From: Brevundimonas naejangsanensis
GTDB taxonomy: Bacteria; Pseudomonadota; Alphaproteobacteria; Caulobacterales; Caulobacteraceae
Assembly: GCF_000635915.2 (NCBI RefSeq)
Contig: NZ_CP015614.1
Location: 2,454,501-2,518,500, forward strand
Length of the DNA stretch: 64,000 nt
Reading direction: 5' to 3'
Shown here: piece by piece, positions 1-8,474 of the stretch
Layout: the number at the start of each line of letters is the position of its first letter
Position numbering within the stretch: position 1 is the stretch's first letter
The notes under the pieces: model-generated
Seen by the model: the letters and a program-made list of their open reading frames with translations, nothing else
Told to the model about the DNA's origin: nothing
The model's database searches: none
Position numbers and translations under genes: made by a program

Positions 1-1
1 G

Positions 2-64
2 ATCCTGTTCGTCGTCTCCCTGGTGGTGGGCGGCATCAGGGGCCGCGGCGGACCGCGCATCTAG
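2..64 (+). CDS. C-terminal end of a small DUF1328-type membrane protein (partial)
   Basis: The window opens inside a reading frame whose last 20 codons give a hydrophobic stretch (ILFVVSLVVGG) followed by a short basic, glycine-rich tail and TAG. This looks like the C-terminus of the small two-helix DUF1328 (YtjA-like) membrane proteins, which end in a hydrophobic helix and a few Arg/Gly residues. The rest lies outside the window. A strong terminator follows within 30 bases, which supports this as a real gene end. The family call rests on 20 residues only. Confidence 0.45.
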   Translation: MLFVVSLVVGGIRGRGGPRI

Positions 65-88
65 CGCCCGCTGCTGCTTAGAAAATCA

Positions 89-119
89 GGGCCGCGACCT
101 TGGCGTCGCGGCCCTTTTT
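89..119 (+). terminator. Rho-independent terminator
   Basis: A perfect 10-bp stem (89-98 with 105-114) with a 6-base loop is followed by five T (115-119). It closes the partial membrane-protein gene and faces the convergent phosphoesterase gene. Confidence 0.85.
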
Positions 120-164
120 CGTGGCTGGACCAGCTTCAGGACTAGAGCTTCAGGGGCTAGAACT

Positions 165-953
165 TCAGGGACGACGACGCGGCAGGCGCCAGGTCTGATG
201 ATCGGCGAACCGCCGCCCGTCCCAGGCCACGGCCGACACCGTCACGGCCTCCTCATCCCATTCGATTCGGTTGAAGCTGGGCGGCGCCCCGCGCTCCCGA
301 TGCGACAGGGTCCCGCAGCCGACGGCGTAGGAGCAGTTGTCGCCCACGTCGACCGGCAGGGCGAACGGCACATGGACGTGGCCGGTCACGATCAGGTCGA
401 CGCCTGCGTCGGCGAAGATGCGGGCCGCCCGCTCGCCGCGCTTGACCTCGCCGGTCATCGGCGCGCCGATCATTTCAATGAGCGGGTGATGACAGGCCAG
501 CACCCGCAGGGCGCCCGGCGACGCCTGGCGCAGGGCGTCCGCCGCTCGGCGCGTCTGGTCCAGGTCGATCACCCCCTTGGACCAGTTAAGACGGGCCTGC
601 CAGCCACGCGCTGTGGTGACCCCGCGGACCATCAGGCGATCCGAGCGGAACTCATGATCGTGCGCAGGGTGGCCCGTCGCCTGTTCAAACGCCCGCCAGG
701 GCCAGAACAGCCGCGCCATCACGTCCCAATAGGGCACGTCGTGATTGCCGACGGTGACGAAGACCGGCTTGGGCAGCGCCCGGATCCATTCCCCGGCCGC
801 CGCGAACTCGGCCGGATAGCCCTTTTGCGTGATGTCGCCGGTGATCAGGGTCAGATCCGGCGCGACAGCGTGGGCGTAATCGGCGGCGGCGGCCACCGCA
901 TGTTCATGCTCGCAACCGAAATGAATGTCGGAAAACTGGAGGACGACCCCCAC
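165..953 (-). CDS. Calcineurin-like metallophosphoesterase
   Basis: This 262-residue cytoplasmic protein has the metallophosphoesterase signature series: a D-x-H motif near the N-terminus (FSDIHFG), GDI in LITGDIT, GNHD in VTVGNHDVPYW, and late His motifs CHHP and TGHVHVP. These residues bind two metal ions in the family. The substrate cannot be told from sequence; relatives hydrolyse cyclic nucleotides, nucleotides or lipid headgroups. It starts with GTG, sharing one base with the stop codon of the upstream diacylglycerol-kinase-like gene (TAGTG), so the two are probably translationally coupled and may act on related phospho-compounds; that functional link is inference. Confidence 0.85.
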   Translation of the reverse strand: MGVVLQFSDIHFGCEHEHAVAAAADYAHAVAPDLTLITGDITQKGYPAEFAAAGEWIRALPKPVFVTVGNHDVPYWDVMARLFWPWRAFEQATGHPAHDHEFRSDRLMVRGVTTARGWQARLNWSKGVIDLDQTRRAADALRQASPGALRVLACHHPLIEMIGAPMTGEVKRGERAARIFADAGVDLIVTGHVHVPFALPVDVGDNCSYAVGCGTLSHRERGAPPSFNRIEWDEEAVTVSAVAWDGRRFADHQTWRLPRRRP

Positions 954-1936
954 TAGACGCTATCCTCGGCGGCCGCAGGCTTGGGCGCCAGCGCCATGAA
1001 GGCGCGCGGCAGGAAGCGCACCGCCGCCTCGCGACCCAACAGCATGGGTTCGCCGTCGATCACCGCCGGGACGCGCGAACGGGCCTCGACCACGATGCGG
1101 CGCGCCGGGCGCGTGGTGACGTTGGGATCATGACGCCAGTCGTCGAACAGAGCATGGGCGGCCAGGCGGAAGGCCTGGGCCGCGTCCCCCGTATTCATGG
1201 CCGCAGCCTCCAGCCCGTCGTTCTTCTGCATCGCCTTGGAGATCAGCGGACTGATCAGCACCAGCGCCTCGGCCTTTTGTTTCTGGCCGCCGTCCAGGGC
1301 ATAGCGCACCCGGCCGGAAAAAGCCTTCTTCAGCGCCCGCCGACCATAGGTCCAGGCCATCTTCAGCTTGCCCTCGCGAATGGCCTCGCGCGCCGGGGCC
1401 CACAGGGCGGGCGAGCCCAGGATGGCCGCGCAATAGAAGGCCTCGCCCTCGACCTCTCCGCCGGCCACAGCCAAAGGCGCCCCTTCCTCCAGCGCCAGGC
1501 GCAGCGCCTTCTTCCAGTCGCCGGTGCCGTACAGAGCCTTGGGCAGCATGTTCATCGTCCCGCCCGGCAGGGGCGCGATCAGGGGGCCGTCGGCGCCGGC
1601 TCGGGCGGCGACAGACCGCGCCGTCCCGTCGCCCGCCAGGATGAACAGCACGTCCGGCTTGGCCGCCAGCGCTTCGGCGATCTGCTCGGCGATGCGCGCG
1701 CCCTCCAGCACCACCACCTCGGCCTCGAGGGGGTATTCGGCCAGGATGGCGCCGGCTTCTTCGGCCGCCTGACCTCCAACACCGCCCGACAGCGGATTGA
1801 CCAGGATGACGACCCGCTCCAGCCGGGCCTCCCCCGTCAGCGGCCGCCGCCCCTGCGCCGCATCGCCGGGCGGCGGCGCTCCGGTTTCAACCGCGTTCGG
1901 CGCAGGCGAGGCGTCGTTCTGAGCGTCAGTGTTCAT
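953..1936 (-). CDS. Diacylglycerol kinase-catalytic-domain (lipid kinase) protein
   Basis: The protein carries the diacylglycerol/sphingosine kinase catalytic fold: NPLSGG near the start of the domain, the nucleotide-binding GDGT motif (FILAGDGTARS) and a following glycine-rich PLPGGTMNML segment. The C-terminal half contains the usual beta-sandwich ending with a D-G-E-P motif (VIDGEPMLL). Family members phosphorylate diacylglycerol or related lipids at the inner membrane; the substrate here is unknown. I chose the ATG at 1936; a GTG seven codons upstream (1957) is possible and neither start has a clear ribosome-binding site. The gene is coupled to the downstream phosphoesterase by a one-base overlap. 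Confidence 0.85.
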   Translation of the reverse strand: MNTDAQNDASPAPNAVETGAPPPGDAAQGRRPLTGEARLERVVILVNPLSGGVGGQAAEEAGAILAEYPLEAEVVVLEGARIAEQIAEALAAKPDVLFILAGDGTARSVAARAGADGPLIAPLPGGTMNMLPKALYGTGDWKKALRLALEEGAPLAVAGGEVEGEAFYCAAILGSPALWAPAREAIREGKLKMAWTYGRRALKKAFSGRVRYALDGGQKQKAEALVLISPLISKAMQKNDGLEAAAMNTGDAAQAFRLAAHALFDDWRHDPNVTTRPARRIVVEARSRVPAVIDGEPMLLGREAAVRFLPRAFMALAPKPAAAEDSV

Positions 1937-2091
1937 GGGCGGCGAACGCCTGCGCACACGGGCGGTTCCCCTTCTGCGAACCCACGCCGCGATTCAAAGT
2001 AAAGCTTACGCCGTTCGGCCTCGGAACCGCCTTGTTCGCCCTGCGTTATCGAAGCTTCAGGGGTGCCCCCTAAGGGATGAAGGACAGAACC

Positions 2092-2445
2092 ATGAACAAG
2101 GCGATTCTCGCCATTGCCGGCGCCGGTCTTCTGGTGACCGCCTGCGCCAGCGACCCGTATTACGGCGGCGGCGCCGGCTCGAGCCAGGCCGTTCGCCAGG
2201 GCGCCGTCGGCGCCGGTCTGGGCGCCGTGGCCGGCGCCATCATCGGCAACAACGTCGGCGGCGGCAACGCAGCGACGGGCGCGGCCATCGGCGCCCTGGC
2301 CGGCGGCGCCGCCGGCGCCATCCGCGGCTCCAGCCAGGACCGCAACAACCAGCAGCGCTACCGCGACAATCAGGGCCGCTACTACTACTGCTACGACAAC
2401 CGCCAGAGCGAGTGCTACTGGGAGAACGGCCAGCGCCGTTACTGA
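2092..2445 (+). CDS. Glycine-zipper lipoprotein
   Basis: This is a small envelope protein of about 117 residues. Its signal peptide ends in a lipobox-like LLVTAC, predicting a lipidated Cys. It is followed by a long Gly/Ala segment with repeated small-residue spacing (GAGLGAVAGAIIGNN, GAAIGALAGGAAGAI), typical of glycine-zipper membrane-inserting domains of the 17 kDa surface-antigen/SlyB type. The C-terminus is rich in Asn, Gln, Tyr and Arg with two Cys (YYCYDN, SECYW). I chose ATG 2092 rather than 2077 because AAGGAC at 2080-2085 is correctly spaced only for the former. A terminator follows. Specific role unknown. Confidence 0.75.
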   Translation: MNKAILAIAGAGLLVTACASDPYYGGGAGSSQAVRQGAVGAGLGAVAGAIIGNNVGGGNAATGAAIGALAGGAAGAIRGSSQDRNNQQRYRDNQGRYYYCYDNRQSECYWENGQRRY

Positions 2446-2493
2446 TCCCGGCGTATAGCCTCTGGCGCCCGAAGCGTTTTCGGGACAATCTTG

Positions 2494-2529
2494 AAAGGGC
2501 GATCCGCACGGCGCGGGTCGCCCTTTTTT
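2494..2529 (+). terminator. Rho-independent terminator
   Basis: The outer stem pairs 2494-2502 with 2518-2526, an inner CCGC/GCGG pair extends it, and T continues to 2529. It ends the glycine-zipper lipoprotein transcript and separates it from the next gene. Confidence 0.8.
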
Positions 2530-2573
2530 GCTGAAGGCAGCGCACGCCGCACGGCGCGCGCGAGGGGGCTGAG

Positions 2574-3029
2574 ATGAAGCGTGTTTCCGCAGTCGTTATG
2601 ATGGCCCTGGGCCTGACCGCCGCCGGTTGCGCCGCCACCAGCGGTTATAAGCAGCGCAGCGATCTGGTCAGCGACCCGTCGGCCTGCGCCGACAAACGGT
2701 TCGAAGTCTATTTCGTCCCCGATCAAGCCACCCTGACCGACGCCGCCCGCATGGCCATCGGCATGACCGCGACCCAGCTTCAGGGCTGCCAGATCAAGCA
2801 CGTCAAGGTGACCGGCCTGGCCGACGCCCGCAGCGGCACGGCGGCCGCCAATCAGAGCATTTCCGAACGGCGCGCCCGCGCCGTCGCCGAGGCCCTGGCC
2901 GGCGCCGGCCTGCCCGCCCCCGCCTTCGACATTGAGGCCGCCGGGGCGGACGGCGCGGTCGTGGGCGGGGTCAACGACCCCTTGCGCCGCCGCACCGAGG
3001 TGCTGATCGAGGTCGTCGCCCCGCGATGA
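2574..3029 (+). CDS. OmpA-like domain lipoprotein
   Basis: The 151-residue precursor has a signal peptide ending in a lipobox-like TAAGC. The mature part resembles the OmpA C-terminal peptidoglycan-associating fold: a first strand with FEVYF, then QATLTDAARMAI, then a closing segment SISERRARAVAEALAGAG and NDPLRRRTEVLIE. In this family the domain binds diaminopimelate of peptidoglycan from the periplasm. The canonical NRRV-type motif is represented by LRRRTEV. It is shorter than typical OmpA/Pal proteins, so this is a minimal version. It lies alone between a terminator and dsbD. Confidence 0.72.
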   Translation: MKRVSAVVMMALGLTAAGCAATSGYKQRSDLVSDPSACADKRFEVYFVPDQATLTDAARMAIGMTATQLQGCQIKHVKVTGLADARSGTAAANQSISERRARAVAEALAGAGLPAPAFDIEAAGADGAVVGGVNDPLRRRTEVLIEVVAPR

Positions 3030-3109
3030 GGCCTTGGGCCGTCCGCTGCGGCCCGCCGTCGCGGGTCGTGGCTAGGCGGGGCTCAAGGGTCTAAGCTCGC
3101 GCCTTTCCT

Positions 3110-5347
3110 TTGATCCTGTTTCTGGCCTCGCCCTTGCGCATCCTGTTTCTGCTCCTGACCTGGCTCGCCCTTGGCCTGACCTCGGCCCTTCCGGCGGCGG
3201 CGAGCGTGCCGGCGTCCGAGGCCGCCTTGCGCGACGCCCTGGCGGCCGGGGCCGCGCCAGTCGCCAGGGCCTCCGCTGCGCCGGGCCCGCAGCGCACCGA
3301 GCGGATCGAGGCGGAACTGGTCCCCATGAGCGCCTGGGCCGTCCCCGGCTCGACCGCCGTCGTCGCCATCCGCCAACAGATCAAGCCCGGCTGGCACACC
3401 TATTGGCGCAATCAGGGCGATTCCGGCGGACCGACGACCCTGAGCTGGTCCCTGCCTGCGGGCGTCGCGCCAGGCGACATCCTGTGGCCCCTGCCCGAGC
3501 GTCAGCGGCTGCAGAGCCTGATGAACTACGGCTATTCCGGCGCCGTCTTCCTGCCCGTCCCGATCGAGATTCCGGCCGACGCCGCGCCGGGCCGCAGCCT
3601 GCCCTTGCGCGTCACCGCCCACTTCTACGTCTGCAGCGACGAGATGTGCGTGCCCGAAGACCTTGATTTGGCGCTGGACCTGCCGGTGCGCGAGGGCGCC
3701 GCGCCGCTGGACCCGCGCTTCGGTCAGGCGATCCAGGATGTCGTCGCCGCCGCTCCGCGTCCCGCCGGGATCGAGGCGCGCGTCGCCCTGGCCGACGGCC
3801 GTCTGGTGCTGACGGCCAGCGGCGGCCCGTTGGCGGGCGCCGCGCCCAAGTGGGCCTATTTCCATCCCTTCGAGGGCGGGGTGATCGACCACGCCGCCGC
3901 CCAGTCAGGCGAGCGCGGGCCGCAGGGCCTGACCGTCACCGTCGCCGCTGGGCGCGGCCTGGCGTCCAATGGATTGAAGGGGCCGATCAGCGGCGTCCTG
4001 TCCACCGATCTGGGCGCCTGGGAGATCACGGCCGAGCCGGGCGCCGCCCTGACCGGCGTTACAGGCGACGGCGCGATCGGCGACGGCGAGGGCGCGCAGA
4101 CAGCCGCCGTCGCTCCCGCCCTGCCCGACTTCGCCAAGGCGGCCCTGTTCGCCCTGCTGGGGGGGCTGATCCTGAACCTGATGCCCTGCGTCTTCCCCAT
4201 ACTGGCGATGAAGGCGGCCTCGCTCAGCCGCGCCGCCCATCAGCCGGCTGAGGCGCGCCGCGACGGCCTGGCCTTCCTGGCCGGCGTGCTGGCGACCTTC
4301 CTGGCGCTGGCGGGCGCCCTGCTGGCCCTGCGCGCGGGCGGTCAGGCCCTGGGCTGGGGCTTTCAGCTGCAGTCGCCGGGCGTGGTGGCCGCGCTGGCCC
4401 TGCTGATGCTGGCGGTGGCGCTCAACCTGTCGGGCGTCTTCCACATCGGCGCCGGGCTGCAGGGCGCCGGGCACGGCCCGCTGTCGCGCCTGCCCGGCGT
4501 CGCGGGCGCCTTCTTCACCGGCGTGTTGGCCGTGGTCGTGGCCGCCCCCTGCACCGCTCCCTTCATGGCCTTTGCCCTAGGCGCCGCCCTGTTCATGCCC
4601 TGGCCGATGGCGCTGGCGGTCTTCCTGATGCTGGGGCTGGGGCTGGCTCTGCCCTATGTGCTGATCAGCCTCAATCCGCGCCTGCTGGCCCGCCTGCCCA
4701 AGCCGGGGCCGTGGATGGAGACCCTGCGCAACCTGCTGGCCTTCCCCATGTACGGCGCCGCCCTGTGGCTGGCCTGGGTCTATGGCCGCCAGACCGCCGA
4801 CGCGCTCGCCGTGCTTTTCGGCGCGGGCCTGATGCTGGCGCTGGCGCTGTGGCTCTATGGCCGGGCGCAGGCCGCATCGGGCAAGGCCCGAACGGCCGCT
4901 ATCGGCGCTCTTCTGGCCGCGATCGCGGCGCTGGGCCTGGGCGTGCTGGCGGGCAAGGCCCCCGCCGCTTCCTCTGAGAGCGCCGCCGCCGCCTCCCGCC
5001 TGTCGTCTCAGCCCTGGTCCGAGCAGGCGGTTCAGGCCGCCCTCGCCGAAGGGCGTCCGGTTCTGGTCAACTTCACCGCCGACTGGTGCGTGACCTGCAA
5101 GGTCAATGAGAGCACGGCCCTGTCCTCGGCCCGCACGGCCCAGGCGCTGGAACAGGCCAACGCCGTCTATCTGGTCGGCGACTGGACGCGGCGCGACGAC
5201 GCCATCACCGCCGAACTGCAGCGCCACGGCCGCTCGGGCGTGCCGCTCTATTTGGTTTATGCGCCGGGCCGGGCCGAGCCGCGCATCCTGCCGCAACTTC
5301 TGACCGAAGGCGTCGTCATCGACGCGCTGAAGGACGCCATCGACTGA
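3110..5347 (+). CDS. dsbD: Membrane thiol:disulfide reductase, DsbD/ScsB family
   Basis: This 745-residue inner-membrane protein moves electrons from cytoplasmic thioredoxin to the envelope. After a signal sequence (about 1-31) an N-terminal periplasmic domain carries Cys175 and Cys180. A multi-span DsbD domain (about 341-615) has Cys360 in LMPCVFP and Cys481 in APCTAP. A C-terminal thioredoxin domain has Cys660 and Cys663 in DWCVTC, so all three Cys pairs are present. An in-frame TAA at 3092 limits the start; I use TTG 3110, though another TTG at 3134 is possible. The next gene, 23 bases on, is an envelope peroxiredoxin. In Caulobacter an ScsB-type protein is known to reduce such a partner (from memory). 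Confidence 0.88.
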   Translation: MILFLASPLRILFLLLTWLALGLTSALPAAASVPASEAALRDALAAGAAPVARASAAPGPQRTERIEAELVPMSAWAVPGSTAVVAIRQQIKPGWHTYWRNQGDSGGPTTLSWSLPAGVAPGDILWPLPERQRLQSLMNYGYSGAVFLPVPIEIPADAAPGRSLPLRVTAHFYVCSDEMCVPEDLDLALDLPVREGAAPLDPRFGQAIQDVVAAAPRPAGIEARVALADGRLVLTASGGPLAGAAPKWAYFHPFEGGVIDHAAAQSGERGPQGLTVTVAAGRGLASNGLKGPISGVLSTDLGAWEITAEPGAALTGVTGDGAIGDGEGAQTAAVAPALPDFAKAALFALLGGLILNLMPCVFPILAMKAASLSRAAHQPAEARRDGLAFLAGVLATFLALAGALLALRAGGQALGWGFQLQSPGVVAALALLMLAVALNLSGVFHIGAGLQGAGHGPLSRLPGVAGAFFTGVLAVVVAAPCTAPFMAFALGAALFMPWPMALAVFLMLGLGLALPYVLISLNPRLLARLPKPGPWMETLRNLLAFPMYGAALWLAWVYGRQTADALAVLFGAGLMLALALWLYGRAQAASGKARTAAIGALLAAIAALGLGVLAGKAPAASSESAAAASRLSSQPWSEQAVQAALAEGRPVLVNFTADWCVTCKVNESTALSSARTAQALEQANAVYLVGDWTRRDDAITAELQRHGRSGVPLYLVYAPGRAEPRILPQLLTEGVVIDALKDAID

Positions 5348-5370
5348 ACTTCATCTCTGGGGAGACCGCC

Positions 5371-6045
5371 ATGTTCCGCCTGCTGACCGCCGCTTCCGCC
5401 TCGCTTTTGTTGCTGGCCGCCTGCCAGCAGCCGCCTGCCGCATCGCCCGAGCGCACTGAGAACGCCGCCGTGGCGCCGGAAGCGACCGAGGCGCCGGGCC
5501 CCGGCGAAATGGCCCCCGCCTTCACCCTGGTCGACGCGCAGGGGCAGCAGCGGTCCCTGGCCGACTTCCGCGGCAAGACGGTCGTTCTGGAGTGGACCAA
5601 CGAAGGCTGTCCCTTCGTGAAGAAGCATTACACCGGCGCCATGCAGGCCCTGCAGCGCGAGGCGACGGCCGACGGGGTGGTCTGGCTGACCATCATCTCC
5701 TCGGCGCCGGGCACGCAGGGCTTCGTCGAGGGCGAGGAGGCGCAAGCCTGGAAGGCCAAGCACAAGGCCGCCTTCACCCACCTGCTGCTCGATCCGACCG
5801 GCGAGGTCGGCAAGCGCTATGACGCCAAGACCACGCCCGACATGCGCATCATCGACCCGGAAGGGCGGCTGATCTACGTCGGCGGCATCGACGACCGGCC
5901 GACCAACAAGGTCGAGGACCTGAACGGCGCCAACAACTTCGTCCGCGCCGCCTTGGCCGAGGCCAAGGCCGGACGCCCGGTCCAGACCGCCTACGCCGCG
6001 CCCTACGGCTGCGCCATCAAATACCCGGAGACAGTCGAGGGGTGA
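5371..6045 (+). CDS. Envelope peroxiredoxin-like lipoprotein
   Basis: The 224-residue precursor has a lipobox (LLLAAC, Cys18), a Pro/Glu-rich linker, then a thioredoxin/AhpC-TSA fold starting at PGEMAPAFTLVD. The candidate active site is TNEGCPFVKKHY, with one Cys (Cys80) rather than CxxC, and a second conserved-looking Cys214 sits in YGCAIKY near the C-terminus. That arrangement fits the PRX-like group in which the two Cys form the catalytic disulfide. It has GGGGAG upstream of the ATG and directly follows dsbD, which suggests the membrane reductase regenerates it; that link is inference supported by family knowledge. Confidence 0.8.
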   Translation: MFRLLTAASASLLLLAACQQPPAASPERTENAAVAPEATEAPGPGEMAPAFTLVDAQGQQRSLADFRGKTVVLEWTNEGCPFVKKHYTGAMQALQREATADGVVWLTIISSAPGTQGFVEGEEAQAWKAKHKAAFTHLLLDPTGEVGKRYDAKTTPDMRIIDPEGRLIYVGGIDDRPTNKVEDLNGANNFVRAALAEAKAGRPVQTAYAAPYGCAIKYPETVEG

Positions 6046-6062
6046 TCGCCCCTCTCCAACTT

Positions 6063-6130
6063 GGCCTCAAGCAACGCGACGCGCGGTAGGCCCAAAAACC
6101 GGCCTCAAGCAGCGCGAAGCGCGGTAGGCC
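6063..6130 (+). repeat. Two tandem copies of the CTCAAGCA-TAG hairpin repeat
   Basis: Copies at 6063-6092 and 6101-6130 each start GGC-CTCAAGCA and end TAG-GCC, separated by 8 bases. Outer arms GGC/GCC pair and an inner GC-rich arm folds within. They fill the gap between the peroxiredoxin gene and the convergent unknown gene, ending 6 bases before its stop codon. The same family occurs at 19609, 22072, 56042, 56096 and 62880. Confidence 0.8.
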
Positions 6131-6136
6131 CAAACA

Positions 6137-6613
6137 TCAAGCCTCGGGCTGTGGCGGCGAAGTGATGACCTCGACGTTGTCGTTCAGCAGGTAGGACAGC
6201 TCGTCCAGCGCCAGCTTGCGGGCCGAAGCGTCGGCGGCGCTCTCCAGCGCGGCGACCTTCAGCGGAATGTCTTCTGAGATGCCGCGCAGGATGCATTTCA
6301 GGTCGTTGTCCGTGCCGCGTTCCTTGAGGATCAGATGACCCTGCATGTCGCGCTGGGCCAGGTCCGCCGCCTGCCCCTTGAACGCCGCCCAGGCCGCGCC
6401 GGTGAAGAAGCCCGAGCGGTCCGCCTCGCCCGAGGCCATCCAGCCGTCGACGATCGACTTCAGCGCGCCCGAACGGGCGACCAGATCGGCGAACAGAGGC
6501 TCCTGCGCCACCGACACCGGAGCCGCGGGGGCGACGGGCGGCAGGGCGGCGGCTTCGGCGACGGCGGGATCGGCCAGCATCAGGGCGACCGCGAGGGCTA
6601 TTCCGCAGGACAT
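6137..6613 (-). CDS. Secreted protein of unknown function
   Basis: I do not recognise this 158-residue protein. It begins with a hydrophobic segment (CGIALAVALMLADPAVA) that looks like a signal peptide, then a Pro/Ala/Val linker and a mixed, mainly helical domain with a single mature Cys (DLKCILRGISED). The chosen ATG has AAAGG about eight bases upstream; the open frame continues beyond it, but that part is Arg/Pro-rich noise overlapping the divergent pgi. Its stop lies 6 bases from a tandem hairpin repeat. The domain could be a periplasmic helical bundle; no catalytic motif is visible. Confidence 0.65.
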   Translation of the reverse strand: MSCGIALAVALMLADPAVAEAAALPPVAPAAPVSVAQEPLFADLVARSGALKSIVDGWMASGEADRSGFFTGAAWAAFKGQAADLAQRDMQGHLILKERGTDNDLKCILRGISEDIPLKVAALESAADASARKLALDELSYLLNDNVEVITSPPQPEA

Positions 6614-6780
6614 GGCGTGCCTTTCACAAAGGACTGGGGGACAATCGGCTTCCGGCTGGAAATCCAGCTTGACCCCATCTCGGATTGAACTCTTCTCGGC
6701 CTGAGCCGTAAACCAGAGCCTGCAAACCCCGGGCCAGAGCGCGGATCGCTTCCGAGCACGGCCCCCTATGGGAGACCAAG

Positions 6781-8391
6781 ATGCCGCATGTCGCCTGGAC
6801 TGAACTGGAGGCCGCCGCCCGTCAGGACGCGCAGTCCCGCATCCAGGACCAGTTCGCCGCCGACCCCGACCGGCTATCGCGGATGACGCTGGACGCGGCA
6901 GGCCTGCACCTGGACCTGTCCAAGCAGAGCTGGTCCCGGGCCGGGTTCGAGGCCGCCCTGGCGCAGGCGCGGGCCTGCGACGTCGAGGGCCGCCGCGCCG
7001 CCCTGTTCGCGGGCGAGGCCGTGAACCTGACCGAAGGGCGGGCGGTGTTGCATCCGGCCCTGCGGGCGCCGGACGGCGCGTCATTCCATGCGCTGGGCGA
7101 GCCGGTGTCGGCCGAGGTCGAGGCGGTGCGCGCCGAAATGAAGACCTACGCCCAAGCTTTGCGGTGCGGAAATGAGACAGGCGCCACGGGACGCCGGTTC
7201 GAGGCGGTGCTTCATATCGGCATCGGCGGCTCGGACCTGGGGCCGCGCCTGATCTGGGACGCCCTGCGTCCGCTGGACCCGGACATCGACCTGCGCTTCG
7301 TCGCCAACATCGACCCGCGCGACATGGCCGAGGCCCTGGTCGGGCTGGACCCAGAAACCACCCTCGTCGTCGTAGTCTCCAAGACCTTCAGCACCCAAGA
7401 AACCTTGACCAACGCCGAGGCCGCCAAGGCGTGGCTGGCGGCCTCCCTGCCGGGTGAGGGGCTGGCCAAACACTTCATCGGCGTCACCGCCGCGCCGGAA
7501 AAGGCGCAGGCCTTCGGCTGCGGCCGCACCTTCGCGTTCCGAGACTGGGTCGGCGGTCGCTATTCCCTGTGGTCGGCGGTCAGCCTGTCGTGCGTCCTCG
7601 CCCTGGGGTGGGAGGTGTTTCAGGCGTTTCTGGACGGCGCCGCCGAAATGGACCGCCACTTCCTCGAGGCCCCGCTAGAGAAGAATGCGCCGGTGCTGCT
7701 GGCGCTGGCCGAGATCTACAATGTCGACGGCCTGCATCGCGGGGCCCGCAGCGTCGCGCCCTACGCCCACGCCCTGCGCCGCCTGCCCGCCTTCCTGCAG
7801 CAGTTGGAGATGGAGTCGAACGGAAAACAGGTGCGCCGCGACGGATCGGCCGCCGGGCGCCAGACCTGTCCCGTCGTTTTCGGCGAACCCGGCTCCAACG
7901 GCCAGCACGCCTTCTTCCAGCAGTTGCATCAGGGACCGCAGGTCGTTCCTATCGACTTCATCGTCGTCCGTCGCACCTGCGAGAAAGCATCGGCGACCGC
8001 CCTGTGGGCCAACGCCCTGGCCCAGGCCCAGGCCCTGATGCTGGGCAAGAGCGAGGCTGAGGCGCATGCTGAACTGATCGCCTCGGGCGCCTCGGAAGCA
8101 GAGGCCGACCGCCTGGCGCCGCACAAGACCTTTCCCGGAAACCGCCCGTCGACGACAGTTGTGATGGAGCGGCTGACGCCGCAGGCCCTGGGGGCCCTGA
8201 TCGCCCTTTATGAGCACAAGACCTTCGTCGAGGGCGTGATCTGGGACATCAACAGTTTCGATCAGTGGGGCGTGGAACTGGGCAAGGTTCTGGCCAAGGC
8301 CCTGTTGAAGGACGTCGCCAGCGGCGCGCCGTCGGCTGATCTGGACCCGTCCACGGCCGCCCTGCTGAGCCGGCTGGCGCCTGCGCGCTGA
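6781..8391 (+). CDS. pgi: Glucose-6-phosphate isomerase
   Basis: The 536-residue enzyme interconverts glucose-6-phosphate and fructose-6-phosphate in the cytoplasm. The phosphate-binding loop is IGIGGSDLGPRL. The two PGI signature regions are clear: GRYSLWSAVSLS and the GSNGQHAFFQQLHQG block. Catalytic Glu and His lie in the MESNGK and GQHAFFQQLHQG segments, and a C-terminal Lys in VELGKVLA. Length matches the family (E. coli Pgi is about 549). GGGAG six bases before the ATG supports the start. It is followed by a bidirectional terminator. Confidence 0.97.
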   Translation: MPHVAWTELEAAARQDAQSRIQDQFAADPDRLSRMTLDAAGLHLDLSKQSWSRAGFEAALAQARACDVEGRRAALFAGEAVNLTEGRAVLHPALRAPDGASFHALGEPVSAEVEAVRAEMKTYAQALRCGNETGATGRRFEAVLHIGIGGSDLGPRLIWDALRPLDPDIDLRFVANIDPRDMAEALVGLDPETTLVVVVSKTFSTQETLTNAEAAKAWLAASLPGEGLAKHFIGVTAAPEKAQAFGCGRTFAFRDWVGGRYSLWSAVSLSCVLALGWEVFQAFLDGAAEMDRHFLEAPLEKNAPVLLALAEIYNVDGLHRGARSVAPYAHALRRLPAFLQQLEMESNGKQVRRDGSAAGRQTCPVVFGEPGSNGQHAFFQQLHQGPQVVPIDFIVVRRTCEKASATALWANALAQAQALMLGKSEAEAHAELIASGASEAEADRLAPHKTFPGNRPSTTVVMERLTPQALGALIALYEHKTFVEGVIWDINSFDQWGVELGKVLAKALLKDVASGAPSADLDPSTAALLSRLAPAR

Positions 8392-8424
8392 CCGCGCACA
8401 GGCCCAAGGACTGCGTCTCCCAAC

Positions 8425-8460
8425 GAAAAAAGGCCCGGTCGCGAGACCGGGCCTTTCCTT
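8425..8460. terminator. Bidirectional terminator between pgi and the glycine-zipper gene
   Basis: A-tract, GC-rich perfect stem (GGCCCGGTC with GACCGGGCC) closed by a GCGA loop, then TTTCCTT. The A-rich left flank serves the minus-strand gene and the T-rich right flank serves pgi. Confidence 0.85.
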
Positions 8461-8474
8461 AGCGCGCCGTCCGC

